Below are positions 7,102-8,981 of a DNA stretch of 8,981 nt, piece by piece. The notes below the pieces were generated by a model. That model was not told the origin of the DNA. It did no database searches and saw only the letters and a list, made by a program, of their open reading frames with translations. The position numbers and the translations under genes were made by a program. Origin of the DNA: Clostridiaceae bacterium (lineage in GTDB: Bacteria; Bacillota_A; Clostridia; Acetivibrionales; Acetivibrionaceae); NCBI GenBank assembly GCA_012513545.1, contig JAAZCB010001148.1, forward strand, positions 1 through 8,981, in the 5' to 3' direction. How positions within the stretch are numbered: the stretch's first letter is position 1; the number at the start of each line of letters is the position of its first letter.

Positions 7102-8059
7102 TACTATAATTGATGAGGTAGGGACGGTGTTTGTAACCCAGAATAAGTCTGTCTTAAAGAAGATTTTATGTGGCTTTCTGGCTGGAGGTCATATACTTTT
7201 TGAGGATAATCCTGGACTTGGAAAAACACTGTTGGTTAAAATTTTTGCAAAAGCGACTGGCTGTGAGTGGAAGAGGGTGCAATTTACTCCGGACCTTATG
7301 CCTTCAGACATATTGGGAACAAAAATATGGAAAAGTACAACTTCGGTTTTTGAACTGGAGAAGGGGCCGATATTTACAAATTTTCTTCTTGCGGATGAAA
7401 TTAACAGGGCAATGCCGAAGACTCAGTCTGCTCTTTTGGAAGCAATGGAAGAGAGACAGGTTTCAATAGAAGGAACTACCTATACTTTAACTCCACCTTT
7501 TATAGTAATGGCTACACAGAACCCTATAGAAATGGAAGGCACTTATCCCCTGCCTGAGGCTCAAATGGACAGGTTTATCATGAAGCTTTCATTAGGATAT
7601 CTGGAAACTGCGGACCAGGAGTGCGAAGTATTAAAAAGAAGGATTTCATGGAAAAAGGATGATCCTACAAATGATGTAAGCCCAAAAGTTACAATGCATC
7701 AAATAATTATGCTCCAGGAAGAGACTGAGAAGATATTCGTAGATGATAATATTCTAATGTATATAACTGAGTTGGTGAGGAATACCAGGAATAATCCCAA
7801 CATCAGGCTTGGGGCGAGTCCAAGGGGAGCCCTTGCACTTTTGAAGCTTTCAAGGGCCCACGCGCTGATTTGCGGCAGGGATTATGTTATTCCCGACGAT
7901 GTCAAGTTCCTGGCAGTTGATGCTCTTTCTCACAGGATAATGCTTAATATTGAACATATTATGGAAGGAAGGGTGCCTTCATCCATAATAAAAAGTATAA
8001 TCAGCAAGATGGAGGTTCCATATGATTATACAAGGGAGAAGGCAGGGGGTTTATTATAG
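7070..8059 (+). CDS. MoxR-family AAA+ ATPase
   Basis: A 329-residue AAA+ ATPase of normal MoxR length. Members act in the cytosol as hexameric chaperone-like machines that mature or remodel vWA-domain partners, here presumably the DUF58 protein encoded next. Visible motifs are Walker A NPGLGKT (47-53), Walker B LLADE (106-110) followed by INRA, sensor 1 ATQNP (148-152), the LPEAQMDRF signature with a likely arginine finger (161-169, Arg168), and sensor 2 GASPRG (248-253). The C-terminal lid is complete. All catalytic residues are present, so unlike the transglutaminase-like protein this member looks active. ATG 7070 lies inside the preceding gene and has AGAGGGG at 7051-7057, 12 bases upstream. 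The 11 residues before the conserved helix match family starts. The closing TAG is directly followed by the ATG of the DUF58 gene, in the same frame. Confidence 0.96.
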   Translation: MNLEKLQALCNTIIDEVGTVFVTQNKSVLKKILCGFLAGGHILFEDNPGLGKTLLVKIFAKATGCEWKRVQFTPDLMPSDILGTKIWKSTTSVFELEKGPIFTNFLLADEINRAMPKTQSALLEAMEERQVSIEGTTYTLTPPFIVMATQNPIEMEGTYPLPEAQMDRFIMKLSLGYLETADQECEVLKRRISWKKDDPTNDVSPKVTMHQIIMLQEETEKIFVDDNILMYITELVRNTRNNPNIRLGASPRGALALLKLSRAHALICGRDYVIPDDVKFLAVDALSHRIMLNIEHIMEGRVPSSIIKSIISKMEVPYDYTREKAGGLL

Positions 8060-8981
8060 ATGCCCGGATTTGTATTGAGGACAAGCACAATTTCTTTAAC
8101 AATGCTCCTGGCAGGCTTTCTTTTTGCCAATAACATACTGATTTTGACTTCGTTTGTGCCTCTTTGCTATCTTGCTTTCGGCTACTTTATTAAGGTTCCC
8201 GGTAATATCGAGGTTAAAAAGAGTATTTCAAGAGACAGAATAATCGGTGGCGAGCTTCTGGAGGTTAAACTTAAGGCGTCAGTGGAAGCAGGTTTTGGAA
8301 TATTGGAAATATGTGATGTTGTTCCCCCTCATTTTGAATTGGTTGAAGGAAGTAACTATAAAGTTATATGGAAAGGGATGGAGAGGGGAGAGATTTATTT
8401 AAGGTATACCATAAAATGTACTACATCCGGTACTTATCCAATGAATGCCACAAAGTGGAAGGCCAGACATTCCATATGCAGTTTTTCTGAATATGGTCAA
8501 TGTGAGAATGACATTTCCGTTGAGGTGTCGCCAAGACTGCTGGAATTAAGAAAGGTACGGGGAATGTCTGCTGCAAACAAAATACCTATGCCTCAAGGGG
8601 CTTTATCCAGCATGGGAATGAATACTAACGAGTTTAAAGAACTAAGACTTTATTCTCCGGGGGATTCCTTTAAGTCCATAAACTGGAAGGTTACATCCAG
8701 AAGTTTGTTAAGAGGAAATGTATGGCCTGTTGTAAATGAATTTGAAAGAGAAGGTAAAAAGTCAGTCTGGATTTTTCTTGATACGTCAAGAACAATGAAC
8801 TTCGGCTCAAATGTAAGAAATGTAAAGGAATATTCCATTGAAGCAGTTAACAGTCTTTCGGATTATTACCTTAAGCATAACTGTTCTGTTGCGTTCCTGA
8901 CATATGGGCATTCGACAATTGCAATAAACGGAGGTTCGGGAAGGAATCAGTATTACAGGATTTTAAAAGAACTTATTAAAA
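8060..8981 (+). CDS. DUF58 (vWA-like) protein, 3' end beyond window
   Basis: An open frame of 307 complete codons runs off the window end. Residues about 9-24 and 26-44 form two membrane segments, typical of DUF58 proteins. A beta-rich region (about 48-155) follows, then the DUF58 signature FKELRLYSPGD...INWK (192-210). The start of a vWA-like domain has a metal-site motif DTSRT (241-245), where the family usually has Asp-x-Ser-x-Ser; the last Ser is Thr here, which could still offer a hydroxyl ligand. In the known MoxR-DUF58 pairing this protein is the likely ATPase client and is anchored in the membrane with its vWA part in the cytosol. ATG 8060 follows the MoxR stop with no gap and is served by GGGGG at 8045-8049, 10 bases upstream. 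Family members are usually about 400 residues, so roughly 100 are missing. Confidence 0.93.
   Translation, partial: MPGFVLRTSTISLTMLLAGFLFANNILILTSFVPLCYLAFGYFIKVPGNIEVKKSISRDRIIGGELLEVKLKASVEAGFGILEICDVVPPHFELVEGSNYKVIWKGMERGEIYLRYTIKCTTSGTYPMNATKWKARHSICSFSEYGQCENDISVEVSPRLLELRKVRGMSAANKIPMPQGALSSMGMNTNEFKELRLYSPGDSFKSINWKVTSRSLLRGNVWPVVNEFEREGKKSVWIFLDTSRTMNFGSNVRNVKEYSIEAVNSLSDYYLKHNCSVAFLTYGHSTIAINGGSGRNQYYRILKELIK

Overview
The window (about 38-40% G+C by eye, A/T-rich third positions, frequent ATA and AGA/AGG codons, purine-rich ribosome binding sites) looks like the chromosome of a low-GC Gram-positive bacterium, most likely a clostridial relative (Acetivibrio/Ruminiclostridium-like). 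The genus is a guess from codon style and gene content. All supported genes lie on the + strand. I see no RNA genes, mobile elements, CRISPR arrays or long repeats.

Region 1 (1-237) is the end of a small unrecognised ORF whose true start may lie upstream of the window. Region 2 (275-3238) is a stand-alone 987-residue superfamily 2 helicase/translocase. It has intact ATPase motifs, two or three large insertions, and an unusual hydrophobic hairpin near its C-terminus. A possible promoter overlaps the end of the first ORF.

Region 3 (3239-3351) is a 113-base intergenic gap. It holds a good sigma-A-type promoter whose -10 box ends only 7 bases before the next ATG, so the following mRNA may be leaderless. 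I see no convincing terminator there.

Region 4 (3352-8981) is a tightly packed operon of four genes that continues past the window. In order they are: an 853-residue membrane-anchored protein with a transglutaminase-like fold, two extracellular Ig-like regions and a cytosolic tail; a 389-residue polytopic membrane protein; a MoxR-type AAA+ ATPase; and a DUF58 (vWA-like) protein cut by the window end. The last three are joined by an overlap of 32 bases and a gap of 0 bases. MoxR, DUF58 and TgpA-type transglutaminase genes form a known, widely conserved gene set; the ATPase is thought to act as a chaperone that remodels the vWA partner and the membrane complex.

The main finding is that the transglutaminase-like protein appears to have lost its whole catalytic triad: Cys to Thr354, His to Tyr395, Asp to Glu411. 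The fold landmarks around these positions are kept. It therefore looks like a pseudoenzyme that has become a structural or sensory cell-surface component, with its multi-pass membrane part possibly split off as the adjacent 389-residue protein. The helicase is probably unrelated to this operon, although it too may be membrane-associated.
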